Shown piece after piece: positions 17,589 through 25,381 of a DNA stretch of 64,000 nt (position 1 is its first letter; every line of letters begins with the position of its first letter). The notes under the pieces were generated by a model that ran no database searches, was not told the DNA's origin, and saw only the letters and a list, made by a program, of their open reading frames with translations. The translations under genes and the position numbers were made by a program. Source of the DNA: Neisseria montereyensis (GTDB lineage: Bacteria; Pseudomonadota; Gammaproteobacteria; Burkholderiales; Neisseriaceae); assembly GCF_024834045.1 (NCBI RefSeq), contig NZ_JANUXW010000003.1, positions 124,001-188,000 on the forward strand, written 5' to 3'.

Positions 17589-18395
17589 TTATTTCCAATA
17601 ACGCCACCATGGGATACTAGTGTTTTCCCATTTATTTTGCAGATAGGGGCTATTAGGGAAGTTTTGTGCCAAAATCCGGCGGGTATCATCAGCCAACTGA
17701 GGTTTATTCAGTTTGCGATAAGAAGCTTCCATAATCGCCAGTGATTCTTCAACAAAGCGGGTATTCTGATAACGCTCGACAATTTTTTGAGCGCGGTTGG
17801 CGGCTGCCAGATAAGCACCGCGGTTCATATAGTATCGTGCAATGGCTATTTCATTACCACCCAAAGCATCTACCAGTTTGGTCATGCGTTCGGTTGCATC
17901 CGGTGTGTATCGGCTGTTTGGGTAAAGCTCGATTAATTGTGAGAATGCCTGATAGGCATCACGGTTGGCCTTCGGATCGCGATCCGACCAATCTTGAGAA
18001 GCCAATTTGTTTAAGAAAGACTGATCTTCATTAAATAAAATCAAACCCTTAAGATATAAGGCATAATCCATATTGGGGTGTTGCGGATGGATACGTTGGA
18101 AACGCTGAACGGCAGCGAGTGCTTTTTCCGGCTCGTCGTCTTTATAATAGGCGTAGGCAGTATCAAGTTGGGCTTGTTGGGCATAGCGACCGTTAGGGAA
18201 GCGGGATTCCAAAATTTCGTATAACTTGATGGCTCGCGTATAATTGTTACTGTTGAGCTCGTCGTGCGCCTCGGCATACAGTCTTTCAACTGTCCAATCC
18301 TGAGTGATTTGCGCGTCTTTATCAATTGTGCCATTGGTGCCGGCGCAGCCGGCCAATGCCAAACCTAATGAGATTACTAAAAGAATTTTTTTCAT
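17589..18395 (-). CDS. bamD: Outer-membrane assembly lipoprotein BamD (ComL)
   Basis: A 268-aa TPR lipoprotein, an essential part of the BAM complex that inserts beta-barrel proteins, and called ComL in Neisseria. The start at 18395 gives a signal peptide with lipobox LAGC (Cys 17). TPR-like units are visible from the AEAHDELNSNNYTRAIKLYEILESRFP segment onward. AAAGGAA lies upstream on the minus strand. Its start codon shares the palindrome CATG (18393-18396) with the divergent rluD, so each gene's ribosome binding site and promoter lie in the other gene's coding part. Confidence 0.95.
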   Translation of the reverse strand: MKKILLVISLGLALAGCAGTNGTIDKDAQITQDWTVERLYAEAHDELNSNNYTRAIKLYEILESRFPNGRYAQQAQLDTAYAYYKDDEPEKALAAVQRFQRIHPQHPNMDYALYLKGLILFNEDQSFLNKLASQDWSDRDPKANRDAYQAFSQLIELYPNSRYTPDATERMTKLVDALGGNEIAIARYYMNRGAYLAAANRAQKIVERYQNTRFVEESLAIMEASYRKLNKPQLADDTRRILAQNFPNSPYLQNKWENTSIPWWRYWK

Positions 18396-19509
18396 GCAGA
18401 ATATTTCCTTTGACAACGAAACCGATTATAACGATGATTTGCCATTTGCGGCAGCCCCAAATGCAGAAACTTGCATTAATTTAACTGTTCCCCTCGATTT
18501 GGCGGGTATGCGCTTGGATGCGGCACTGGCCAAATTGCTGCCCGATTATTCGCGCAGCCGTTTAACCGCTTGGATAAAAGAAGGCGCGGTTACGGTAAAT
18601 GAAAAAACCGCCCAACCGAAAGATAAACTGATAGGCGGTGAATATCTTGCGGTAACGGTGCGTCCGAGTGAAGAAAATTTAGCGTTCACGCCGGAAGCTA
18701 TGGATTTGGATATCGTTTATGAAGACGATACCGTTATTGTTTTAAACAAACCCGCCGGTTTGGTGGTTCATCCGGCTGCCGGCAATTGGACCGGCACCTT
18801 GCTCAACGGCCTATTGGCTCATGCCCCCGAATTAAGCCAGATTCCGCGTGCCGGTATTGTGCATCGTTTGGATAAAGACACCAGCGGTTTAATGGTGGTG
18901 GCTAAAACATTACCCGCACAAAATTCTTTGGTGCAACAACTTCAAGAGCGTACGGTTAAACGTATTTATCGTGCGGTTGCCGACGGAATTGTGCCTTTCG
19001 ACGGTAAAATCGAAACCCTAATCGGCCGTGATCCGCACAACCGCCTGAAAATGGCGGTGGTTAAATTCGGCGGCAAACCGGCGATTACCCATGTGAAAGT
19101 GCTGGAACGTTATGCGGCACACAGCTATATCGAATGTACTTTGGAAACTGGGCGTACCCATCAAATCCGTGTTCACATGCGCGAAGCCAATCATCCTTTG
19201 GCCGGCGATCCGGTTTACGGAAATCCGCGCCATCCTTGTGCGGATAATATCAAAGAAGCCGTCCGTAATTTAAACCGGCAGGCACTTCATGCTTATCGTT
19301 TGAGTTTTATTCATCCGGTTACTCAAGAAACCGTATCATTTGAAGCACCTATTCCGGCCGATATGTATCACTTGTTATCGTTATTGCGCCTTGAAGCCGG
19401 TTTGGACTCTTCTTTAAGCCATGAAGACGAATGGCATGAGAAAAATCAACATGACGACGACTGGGACGATGATGATTACGATGTGGAAGTGATTTATGTA
19501 CGCAATTAG
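18394..19509 (+). CDS. rluD: 23S rRNA pseudouridine synthase RluD
   Basis: A 371-aa RluA-family enzyme that makes pseudouridine in helix 69 of 23S rRNA. An S4-like domain comes first (about residues 40-100), then the catalytic block GIVHRLDKDTSGLMVVAKT with the key Asp, and LETGRTHQIRVHM. The start at 18394 gives MQNISFDNETDYNDD, which matches the N-terminus I know from meningococcal homologues. The C-terminal tail is acidic (HDDDWDDDDYDVE). Its start overlaps the bamD start on the opposite strand by two bases. Confidence 0.94.
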   Translation: MQNISFDNETDYNDDLPFAAAPNAETCINLTVPLDLAGMRLDAALAKLLPDYSRSRLTAWIKEGAVTVNEKTAQPKDKLIGGEYLAVTVRPSEENLAFTPEAMDLDIVYEDDTVIVLNKPAGLVVHPAAGNWTGTLLNGLLAHAPELSQIPRAGIVHRLDKDTSGLMVVAKTLPAQNSLVQQLQERTVKRIYRAVADGIVPFDGKIETLIGRDPHNRLKMAVVKFGGKPAITHVKVLERYAAHSYIECTLETGRTHQIRVHMREANHPLAGDPVYGNPRHPCADNIKEAVRNLNRQALHAYRLSFIHPVTQETVSFEAPIPADMYHLLSLLRLEAGLDSSLSHEDEWHEKNQHDDDWDDDDYDVEVIYVRN

Positions 19510-19532
19510 TACAGCGTTGTGTTTAACCTTTC

Positions 19533-19910
19533 TTAACGGAATAGTTGAACGGTTTCTATGCCGAGAAACGTTAAAAACAATGAACCGAACAGGTGTAGTG
19601 AGGCGGTAGCCACTGCCGCCGCCCAGCGTTGTTCCTGCAACATGCCGATAATTTCTAAAGAAAAACCGGAAAAGGTAGTTAGGCTGCCGAGAAATCCGGT
19701 AATCAACAGCAGGCGCCAATTCGGGCCGAAATGCGGAAAAGATTCCAGCAGTGAGGCTATCAGCCCGATAAGGTAAGCCCCCGTCCAGTTTGCTACCAAA
19801 GTACCGAGTGCCAACCATGCCGATGTGCCGGCAAACCATACGCTGAAAGCATGCCGGAATAGGGCGCCGAATGCGGCACCGACAATAATGGCGAAAAAGT
19901 TGGCAGGCAT
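19533..19910 (-). CDS. crcB: Fluoride exporter CrcB (Fluc)
   Basis: A 125-aa membrane protein with four hydrophobic segments, the size of a dual-topology fluoride channel subunit. The conserved GTLVANWTGAYLIG and GFLGSLTTFSGF blocks are visible. The start at 19910 (MPANFFAIIVG) follows AAGGATAG; the longer frame upstream adds a non-family extension containing a DUS. It is convergent with rluD and follows purE on the same strand. No fluoride riboswitch could be made out in the short leader. Confidence 0.92.
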   Translation of the reverse strand: MPANFFAIIVGAAFGALFRHAFSVWFAGTSAWLALGTLVANWTGAYLIGLIASLLESFPHFGPNWRLLLITGFLGSLTTFSGFSLEIIGMLQEQRWAAAVATASLHLFGSLFLTFLGIETVQLFR

Positions 19911-19966
19911 GAATCTATCCTTAAATTGAGGCCGTCTGAAAACGACAGACATTCGACCGATATGGT

Positions 19967-20455
19967 TTATTCAATTTCAGGCAAATCCATAGCCAGTACG
20001 ACTTGTTCCTGCTTGAGTCGGAATTCTACTAATTTTCTGGCCAATTCATGGTTTTCATTGGCCAACATGGAAATGGCAAATAAAGCGGCATTGGCAGCTC
20101 CGGCTTCGCCGATGGCAAAAGTGGCCACGGGTACGCCTTTGGGCATTTGAACAATGGAAAGCAAAGAATCTTCACCGCTCAGATATTTACTGGGAACGGG
20201 TACACCCAATACCGGAACGGTGGTTTTAGCTGCAACCATGCCGGGCAGATGGGCGGCACCGCCCGCACCGGCAATAATGGCTTTTAAGCCGCGCTCGTGG
20301 GCGGTTTCGGCATATTCAAACATCAGATTCGGCGTACGGTGGGCGGAAACGACACGGGTTTCAAAAGCCACACCGAATTCTTTTAAAAATTGTGCGGCAT
20401 GGCGCATCACCGGCCAATCGCTGTTGCTGCCCATAATAATGCCTACTTGTATCAT
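19967..20455 (-). CDS. purE: N5-carboxyaminoimidazole ribonucleotide mutase PurE
   Basis: A 162-aa class I PurE that converts N5-CAIR to CAIR in purine synthesis. The substrate-binding [13 protein letters not shown] block (residues 5-17), VVSAHRTP (36-43) and [11 protein letters not shown] are intact. It has the normal length for the family. A single DUS separates it from crcB. Confidence 0.96.
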   Translation of the reverse strand: MIQVGIIMGSNSDWPVMRHAAQFLKEFGVAFETRVVSAHRTPNLMFEYAETAHERGLKAIIAGAGGAAHLPGMVAAKTTVPVLGVPVPSKYLSGEDSLLSIVQMPKGVPVATFAIGEAGAANAALFAISMLANENHELARKLVEFRLKQEQVVLAMDLPEIE

Positions 20456-20627
20456 ATGTTTTCTTTCTTCCCTGAATTAATAAATGGTTTGATAAGCATG
20501 GTAATGGAAATGAGCGGGAATTATGCCGCACTCTTTTCCAATATTCTCTACTTATTCTGAAACTTTTCTAACCATAATGGCTTTAAACGGATTTTGCCAT
20601 ATTTTAAGCGGTATGGTTATCTTTATG

Positions 20628-20668
20628 TTTTCAGACGGCCTTCATATGAATAACAGGCCGTCTGAAAA
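20628..20668. terminator. Inverted DUS pair
   Basis: TTTTCAGACGGCCT (20628-20641) and AGGCCGTCTGAAAA (20655-20668) form a hairpin downstream of the minus-strand lipoprotein gene. Confidence 0.75.
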
Positions 20669-20687
20669 TAACTTACTTGCCGCAGCG

Positions 20688-21386
20688 TTAACGCCGTTTT
20701 TGTAATCGGGCATATGCGCGTTTTGCCGCAGGGCTGTCGGGATAGCTGTGAATCAGTTTGCGCCAAGTGTCGCGGGCGATGTCTTGCTGTTGCATTTGGT
20801 ATTGGCAGGAACCGACGCTGAATAGGGCTTCGGCGGCTTGATTGGTACTGCGGAAGCGGACGGCGAAGCGGCGGCCGATATTAATCACCGATTCGCAATT
20901 TCCCAAACGTTGATGGCTTTGCATTAACAGATACATACTGTTACGGTCGTTATCGCTACCGCTGCCGCCGCTGTCGGCGCCCTTGAGGAGTTCGGCGGCA
21001 GCGGCATAATTACCACTACGGTATTTTTTTAAAGCTTCGCTATATGTATTACTGCTTGGTGGTGCGGACTCTTCGGATGCGCTAGGGCTGTTTGCCGTCA
21101 TATCGGAAGCGGCGGCAAGAGGTTGTGGCGAACGGGTACTGCGGCTGGATACCGGCCGCCGCTCAAGTTGGCGGATGCGGGTTTCCAGTGTTTCGATATG
21201 TTGTTCCAAGCGGGTGATTTCAACGCCTAATTGATGGATTTGCGACTGCATATCCGGTTCCGGATAAGGGATGGCGTTATCGGCCGACACATCTTCAATA
21301 GGACGCGGTGCCGTATCGGGTGTGATATTGGCACAGGCATTTAAGATTAATATACCGGTAAGCAGGGCGGGAATACGGATATTCAT
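20688..21386 (-). CDS. CpoB/YbgF-like TPR lipoprotein
   Basis: A 232-aa lipoprotein with lipobox LNAC (Cys 18). Residues about 45-80 predict a coiled coil (QIHQLGVEITRLEQHIETLETRIRQLE), followed by a Ser/Pro-rich linker and C-terminal TPR units (YSEALKKYRSGNYAAAAELL, then LFSVGSCQYQMQQQDIARDTW). Coiled coil plus TPR is the layout of CpoB (YbgF), which couples peptidoglycan synthesis to Tol-Pal. CpoB is usually a soluble periplasmic protein, so the lipobox is a difference. GAGGACA precedes the start. It lies 14 bp after the O-methyltransferase and is probably co-transcribed. Confidence 0.75.
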   Translation of the reverse strand: MNIRIPALLTGILILNACANITPDTAPRPIEDVSADNAIPYPEPDMQSQIHQLGVEITRLEQHIETLETRIRQLERRPVSSRSTRSPQPLAAASDMTANSPSASEESAPPSSNTYSEALKKYRSGNYAAAAELLKGADSGGSGSDNDRNSMYLLMQSHQRLGNCESVINIGRRFAVRFRSTNQAAEALFSVGSCQYQMQQQDIARDTWRKLIHSYPDSPAAKRAYARLQKRR

Positions 21387-21400
21387 GATTGTCCTCGCAG

Positions 21401-22069
21401 TTATTTTTTTAACAGGAGTGTCAGGCCGTCGCCTAAGGGTAGGGTAATCGGAATGATTCGGTTATCATTCGGCAGATTGCGGTTAAACGTTTGTAAAACA
21501 GCATGGGCGGGCGGGCTGTCTGAACCTAAAGGCTGCATAACACGGCCGCCAAGTAAAATATTGTCGATAGCGATAATACCGCCGCTGCGTACCAATTGTA
21601 GGCAGCGTTCGTAATATTGCGGTGTGGGTGGTTTGTCGGCATCTATAAGTGCGATGTCGTAGGTTTCCGATTGTCCGTTACGGATTAAGTCGTCTAATGT
21701 AAGTAGGGCAGGTTGTAGATGTAGGGTGATTTTATCTGCCACACCTGCCGCCTGCCATGTTTCGCGTGCAATATCGGTAAAGGTAACATTAATATCGCAG
21801 GCGGTTACGGTACCGTGCGGTGGCAAAGCCAATGCCATAGCGGTGCTGCTATATCCGGTAAATACGCCGATTTCAAGATAGCGCTCGGCACGGATAAGAC
21901 GTGCCAGCCATGTCAACATTGCCGCCTGTGCCGGTGCGATGGCCATTTTGCCCAAGCGATGGTTTGCCGTGCGGTTGCGCAGTGCGTGTAGCACCGGATG
22001 TTCGGGTTCGCCGATATTATTGAGATATTCGGCTAACTGTGGCGGAATGTTGTGTTTATGGGTTGCCAT
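21401..22069 (-). CDS. O-methyltransferase (SAM-dependent, COMT-like)
   Basis: A 222-aa class I methyltransferase of the caffeoyl-CoA O-methyltransferase type family. SAM-binding motif I is YLEIGVFTGYSSTAMA (about residues 60-75); the acidic end of a later strand is DIALIDADKP, which also contributes metal ligands. The natural substrate in Neisseria is unknown. It is followed closely by the lipoprotein gene. The ribosome binding site is weak. Confidence 0.85.
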   Translation of the reverse strand: MATHKHNIPPQLAEYLNNIGEPEHPVLHALRNRTANHRLGKMAIAPAQAAMLTWLARLIRAERYLEIGVFTGYSSTAMALALPPHGTVTACDINVTFTDIARETWQAAGVADKITLHLQPALLTLDDLIRNGQSETYDIALIDADKPPTPQYYERCLQLVRSGGIIAIDNILLGGRVMQPLGSDSPPAHAVLQTFNRNLPNDNRIIPITLPLGDGLTLLLKK

Positions 22070-22096
22070 GGCTTAAAAATAGGCCGTCTGAAATAA

Positions 22097-22282
22097 TCAG
22101 TCGGGTTGGTAGGCATAAGGCTTCTTAGGCAGCTTGGCAGCCTGATAACCTGCTTCTTCTTCGGGATTGAGTTCGACATCCCATAAAATACCTCGGTTTT
22201 TTAAGCGTTGTTTGGCTTCTTCGGGGTGTTTCTCTAAATAATCTTCGAGAAATTGAGTGGCATCGGATTTGTAGTCGTACAT
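22097..22282 (-). CDS. DUF3460 family protein
   Basis: A 61-aa cytoplasmic protein beginning MYDYKSDATQFLEDYLEKHP and containing RGILWD, the pattern of DUF3460 proteins of Betaproteobacteria. Function unknown. AAGGACACA gives a good ribosome binding site. A single DUS separates it from the O-methyltransferase. Confidence 0.85.
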   Translation of the reverse strand: MYDYKSDATQFLEDYLEKHPEEAKQRLKNRGILWDVELNPEEEAGYQAAKLPKKPYAYQPD

Positions 22283-22406
22283 GATTGTGTCCTTATTTTT
22301 CTTTAGGGTATGGAATACTTCTTTATATTATATAGCAAAAAAACCGAATGATTCTATGAAATAATGCGGTTTTGCCGTTGTTAGTAATATGACATGGCAG
22401 AATGTT

Positions 22407-23396
22407 TTAAAACGGTTGTAAGGCGGCAATCTCGGTTTGTAGTTGTTGGGGTGTCCAGTGATTGCTAACGGCCAGTATCAAAAGGGCGGTGGCGGTTTCC
22501 AGATTCATTCTGCCGCCATTCACTGCACCCGCTTGCAACAATGCATTGCTTTGGGCATAAACCCGTGCGGCATTGCCTTTGCCGACCTGACTGATATTTA
22601 GTACCGGCCGGCCTGATGCGGTAAATTGTTGCACGGCCTGTATCAATTCGGGATATGACGGCGTGTTGCCGTGGCCATAGCTTTGCAGAATGGCGGCATC
22701 GGCCTGATTAGGGTTTAGGCCGTCTGAAAATAGTTGTTTGGAAAGGCCGGGAATAAAGGTGTAGCAAGCAATGCGGACATTCGGGTTCAGTTTGAGCGCT
22801 AAACCCTGTTGTTGTTTTTCAGACGGCCTGTGGCGGATATGCTGCCAGCCGTTTTCTGGCAACCAACTGCCGGAAATGCCGAAATGGGGGTTATTAAATC
22901 CTTCGGGGTCTTCGGTGCTGATTTTGCTACTGCCGACGGCAGGGAACAATTTGCCGTTAAAGGCAATGGAGACTTGTGGTAAAGCGAGATTTAGGGCGGC
23001 GACGGCGGTAGCCAGATTAAAAGGCGCATCGCTATCGGGTGCGCCGTAAGGTTGTTGTGCGCCGGTTAGTACGATGGGTTTTTCCAAACTACGCAGAGTC
23101 AGGGCTAAAATATTGGCTGTGTAGGCAAGGGTGTCGGTGCCGTGCAAAATCAAAATGCCGTCATAGTTCGGTATATTTTTTTGCAATAATGCCAACCAAC
23201 TCTGCCAGTTTTCGGGCGTAACGGCGGAAGAGTCAATCAGCGGATCGCAAACGTGCCAGTCGAACGAGAGGCCGTCTGAATGGTTGGCTAGAATTTTACG
23301 GGTAATGGCCGTATCGGGAATCAACCCGTGGCCGCTTTCAATCATACCGATTGTTCCGCCTGTATAGAGGACAAAAATTTTCTTCTGTTTATTCAT
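22407..23396 (-). CDS. ansA: L-asparaginase, type I (cytoplasmic)
   Basis: A 329-aa asparaginase that hydrolyses asparagine to aspartate and ammonia. The first catalytic Thr lies in YTGGTIGM (residues 11-18) and the second in ILHGTDTLAYTA. No signal peptide is present, which supports the cytoplasmic type. Three DUS copies lie inside the coding sequence (near 22722, 22820 and 23269), an unusually dense set for one gene. Confidence 0.9.
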   Translation of the reverse strand: MNKQKKIFVLYTGGTIGMIESGHGLIPDTAITRKILANHSDGLSFDWHVCDPLIDSSAVTPENWQSWLALLQKNIPNYDGILILHGTDTLAYTANILALTLRSLEKPIVLTGAQQPYGAPDSDAPFNLATAVAALNLALPQVSIAFNGKLFPAVGSSKISTEDPEGFNNPHFGISGSWLPENGWQHIRHRPSEKQQQGLALKLNPNVRIACYTFIPGLSKQLFSDGLNPNQADAAILQSYGHGNTPSYPELIQAVQQFTASGRPVLNISQVGKGNAARVYAQSNALLQAGAVNGGRMNLETATALLILAVSNHWTPQQLQTEIAALQPF

Positions 23397-23762
23397 GAAG
23401 GGTTCTGCAAAATGAGTTAAATCAATGATGTCTGATTATGGATGTGTTAGGCCGGATAATCAGAAAGGCATGATAATGTATTTTATCCGCTTGAATAAAG
23501 GGTTGCTGATGTTTCAGACGGCCTAAGATTGGGTTGCTTATATTGTGGCATAATTTAATTAGGGAAAAGGGTTCTCAAACACGTTGCCGGTCGCTTAGAT
23601 TTTGTGTACGGGGCGGCTTTTAATTCGTTAGGTTGGTTGATCATCGTATTACTTATTCCCAATAAGTAAGCCGTTGCGTGAGGAGGTGGTAGGCTGGGCT
23701 GCCATTATTGTCTTGATTATGGATAAATAAAAAGCCGACTGAAACATCAGCCGGTTTTTTTA
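23397..23762. other. Intergenic stretch with a possible plus-strand small RNA
   Basis: This 366-bp stretch is less AT-rich than what follows. It has a DUS at about 23512-23523, a perfect inverted repeat TTACTTATT-CCC-AATAAGTAA at 23649-23669, and an intrinsic terminator at 23729-23761 reading on the plus strand. No plus-strand gene precedes that terminator, so a short unannotated transcript is likely. A -10-like CATAAT lies near 23550. No protein of useful length was found; a 28-codon minus-strand frame starting near 23643 is possible but unsupported. Confidence 0.4.
23729..23761 (+). terminator. DUS-like intrinsic terminator with no known gene
   Basis: The stem AAAGCCGACTGA pairs with TCAGCCGGTTT with one mismatch and one G-T pair, followed by T6. 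It resembles a DUS hairpin whose core carries one change (GCCGACTGAA). Confidence 0.65.
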
Positions 23763-24499
23763 TTCTATTTTCATTATATCAAAATGAATAAAATTGCTAT
23801 TTTATAACCAATATTGAATTTGTTTTAACATAAAATTAAATTTATTTTGATTTTGTGTTTTTTTGTTTCAGGAACTTTGTAAAGTTTATTTCTTATAGTC
23901 TTATATTCGTTGTTTAAAAATACTTTTTTATAAAAACATATATATATCATATTGTTATTTATTTATTTTATTAAAATGGTTTATTGATTTTTAATTAAAT
24001 ATTAATTAGTTTATTAAAATAAATGCATAATAAATTGAATTTTTTATTCAAAATGAATATAAATTTATAAAAAAATAATTAAAATAAGTTAAATTATGTA
24101 TTTTAAAAAAATTATAAAAAATAATTTATACATTCGGAATAGTTGATATGCATAAATTTCAATGTAATAATTGAATAACATAATTGATTTGAATATACAT
24201 ATTTTAAATTTTATATAATTATTCATATGTAAATATAAATTTACATATGAATAAGTTCCTGTTGAAATATTTTCCATGATGATGGATTATTTTTTATCGG
24301 TAGCTATAATCAATTTGGATTTACAGAAAAGCATTGTAATTTAAATGAATATTGCTTATTCATTTTTATAGGCAGTTGCTTTTTGTAGATTCATGAAATA
24401 ATTGTGGATTTTTTATCTTTTTGAATTTTGTCTAAGTTTGGATTTTTTAAAATCTATTTTCTTAAGGCATATTTCAATTTCTTTTTAAGGAATATATTT
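23763..24499. other. Very AT-rich region upstream of the curli-like genes
   Basis: About 740 bp made almost wholly of A and T, with no coding signal on either strand. It contains a perfect 14-bp inverted repeat at 24221-24252. It probably holds the promoter and control sites of the downstream locus. Confidence 0.6.
24221..24252. promoter_or_regulatory. Perfect 14-bp palindrome, candidate operator
   Basis: ATTCATATGTAAAT (24221-24234), a 4-bp spacer ATAA, then the exact complement ATTTACATATGAAT (24239-24252). It lies 248 bp before the curli-like subunit gene. It could bind a dimeric regulator or form an RNA hairpin. Confidence 0.45.
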
Positions 24500-24889
24500 A
24501 TGAAAAAAATTGCTACTGCTGCATTGGTATTGGCCGGTTTGGGTTTGACTACTTCTGCTTTCGCTGCCGGTTCGTTCAGACAAGGCGTTGCTGTTAACAG
24601 CGACACTAAATTGAGCATTGTTGAAGGTGCTAAAAATACTCAAGGTTTGAACGTAGTAAACGGTTCTGCTGTTAAAGTTAAAGATGCAGTACAAGAAGTT
24701 GTCAGCAACAAAGATTTGGAACTGAAACTGTCTCACGCTTCTTACAACACTCAAGGTGCCAACGTAGTAATCGGTAACAAAAATACCGACACTATCCGCC
24801 AAGCTGCCTACTTCAACAAAGTTGATTTGTCTATCGAAAAAGGCGGTTACAACACTCAAGGCGTTAACATCGTTAACCTGAACAAATAA
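24500..24889 (+). CDS. Curli/HfaA-like secreted repeat protein (candidate amyloid subunit)
   Basis: A 129-aa exported protein. The start at 24500 follows TTAAGGAAT and gives a classic signal peptide ending AFA-A (about residue 22). The mature part is three repeats of about 36 residues with the pattern Q-x4-N-x(3,4)-L-x-I/L-x-x-G/A-x-x-NTQGxNVV: NTQGLNVV, NTQGANVV and NTQGVNIV. Regular Gln and Asn positions in short beta-strand repeats are the hallmark of CsgA/CsgB-type subunits. It is followed by a small exported protein and a CsgG/HfaB-like lipoprotein. The amyloid role is inferred from repeat pattern and context; an exact family match was not recognised. Confidence 0.75.
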   Translation: MKKIATAALVLAGLGLTTSAFAAGSFRQGVAVNSDTKLSIVEGAKNTQGLNVVNGSAVKVKDAVQEVVSNKDLELKLSHASYNTQGANVVIGNKNTDTIRQAAYFNKVDLSIEKGGYNTQGVNIVNLNK

Positions 24890-24904
24890 TCATTATTGAT
24901 TAAT

Positions 24905-24948
24905 ATCGGCGGCGGCAGTTTCGATATTTCGGCTGCTGCTCCGATTTC
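24905..24948 (+). terminator. Imperfect hairpin between subunit and downstream gene
   Basis: ATCGGCGGCGGCAG can pair with CTGCTGCTCCGAT, followed by TTT. A leaky terminator or processing site here would favour high expression of the first gene, as is common in fibre operons. Confidence 0.45.
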
Positions 24949-24984
24949 TAATATTATTTATGGTATGAAAGACAGGGGCTTGTG

Positions 24985-25341
24985 ATGAAAAAAATTTCCG
25001 GATTAAGCACTTTGTTATCTTTATTGGTTGTCGCATTTCCATTGGTTGCGCAGGCCGAACACCCGGGTTTCCCGGAAATACCTTATACCCATACGATAAC
25101 CACACCTGCAACGATGATCTATTCGGCACGGGTAAAAACGCAAGAGCCGAGAACGGATGGTTATTATGTTACTGATCCGTACGGTGAGTCTTTTTATGTT
25201 GATAATCTCGTAAAACCGAAATGTGTGTTTTATGGTAATTATATCAATATTGATGATAGTGGTAATTTGATAGGTTCTGAAAAAATAAATATTACGACAA
25301 AGGCCTATATTGACCAAGTGAATATTAAAGGTTGTTTTTAG
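24985..25341 (+). CDS. Small exported protein of the curli-like locus
   Basis: A 118-aa protein with a signal peptide (MKKISGLSTLLSLLVVAFPLVAQA, cleavage about residue 24). The mature part is Tyr- and Thr-rich with two cysteines (KPKC and KGCF at the end) that could form a disulfide. I do not recognise its family; it does not look like CsgE or CsgF. The start at 24985 follows ACAGGGG. Placement between the repeat protein and the CsgG/HfaB-like lipoprotein suggests a chaperone, nucleator or anchor for the fibre. Confidence 0.75.
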   Translation: MKKISGLSTLLSLLVVAFPLVAQAEHPGFPEIPYTHTITTPATMIYSARVKTQEPRTDGYYVTDPYGESFYVDNLVKPKCVFYGNYINIDDSGNLIGSEKINITTKAYIDQVNIKGCF

Positions 25342-25381
25342 TTTTGAATATAAGGCCAAACAAATTTCTTAGGGAACAATA

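Noticed and set aside
19911-19966. Fluoride riboswitch upstream of crcB
   Set aside because: The gap to purE is only about 55 bp and mostly DUS; the pseudoknot sequences of the riboswitch could not be found.
23560-23645. 28-codon minus-strand frame near the unexplained terminator
   Set aside because: It has a plausible ATG but is very short, with no recognised family and no terminator in its own direction.
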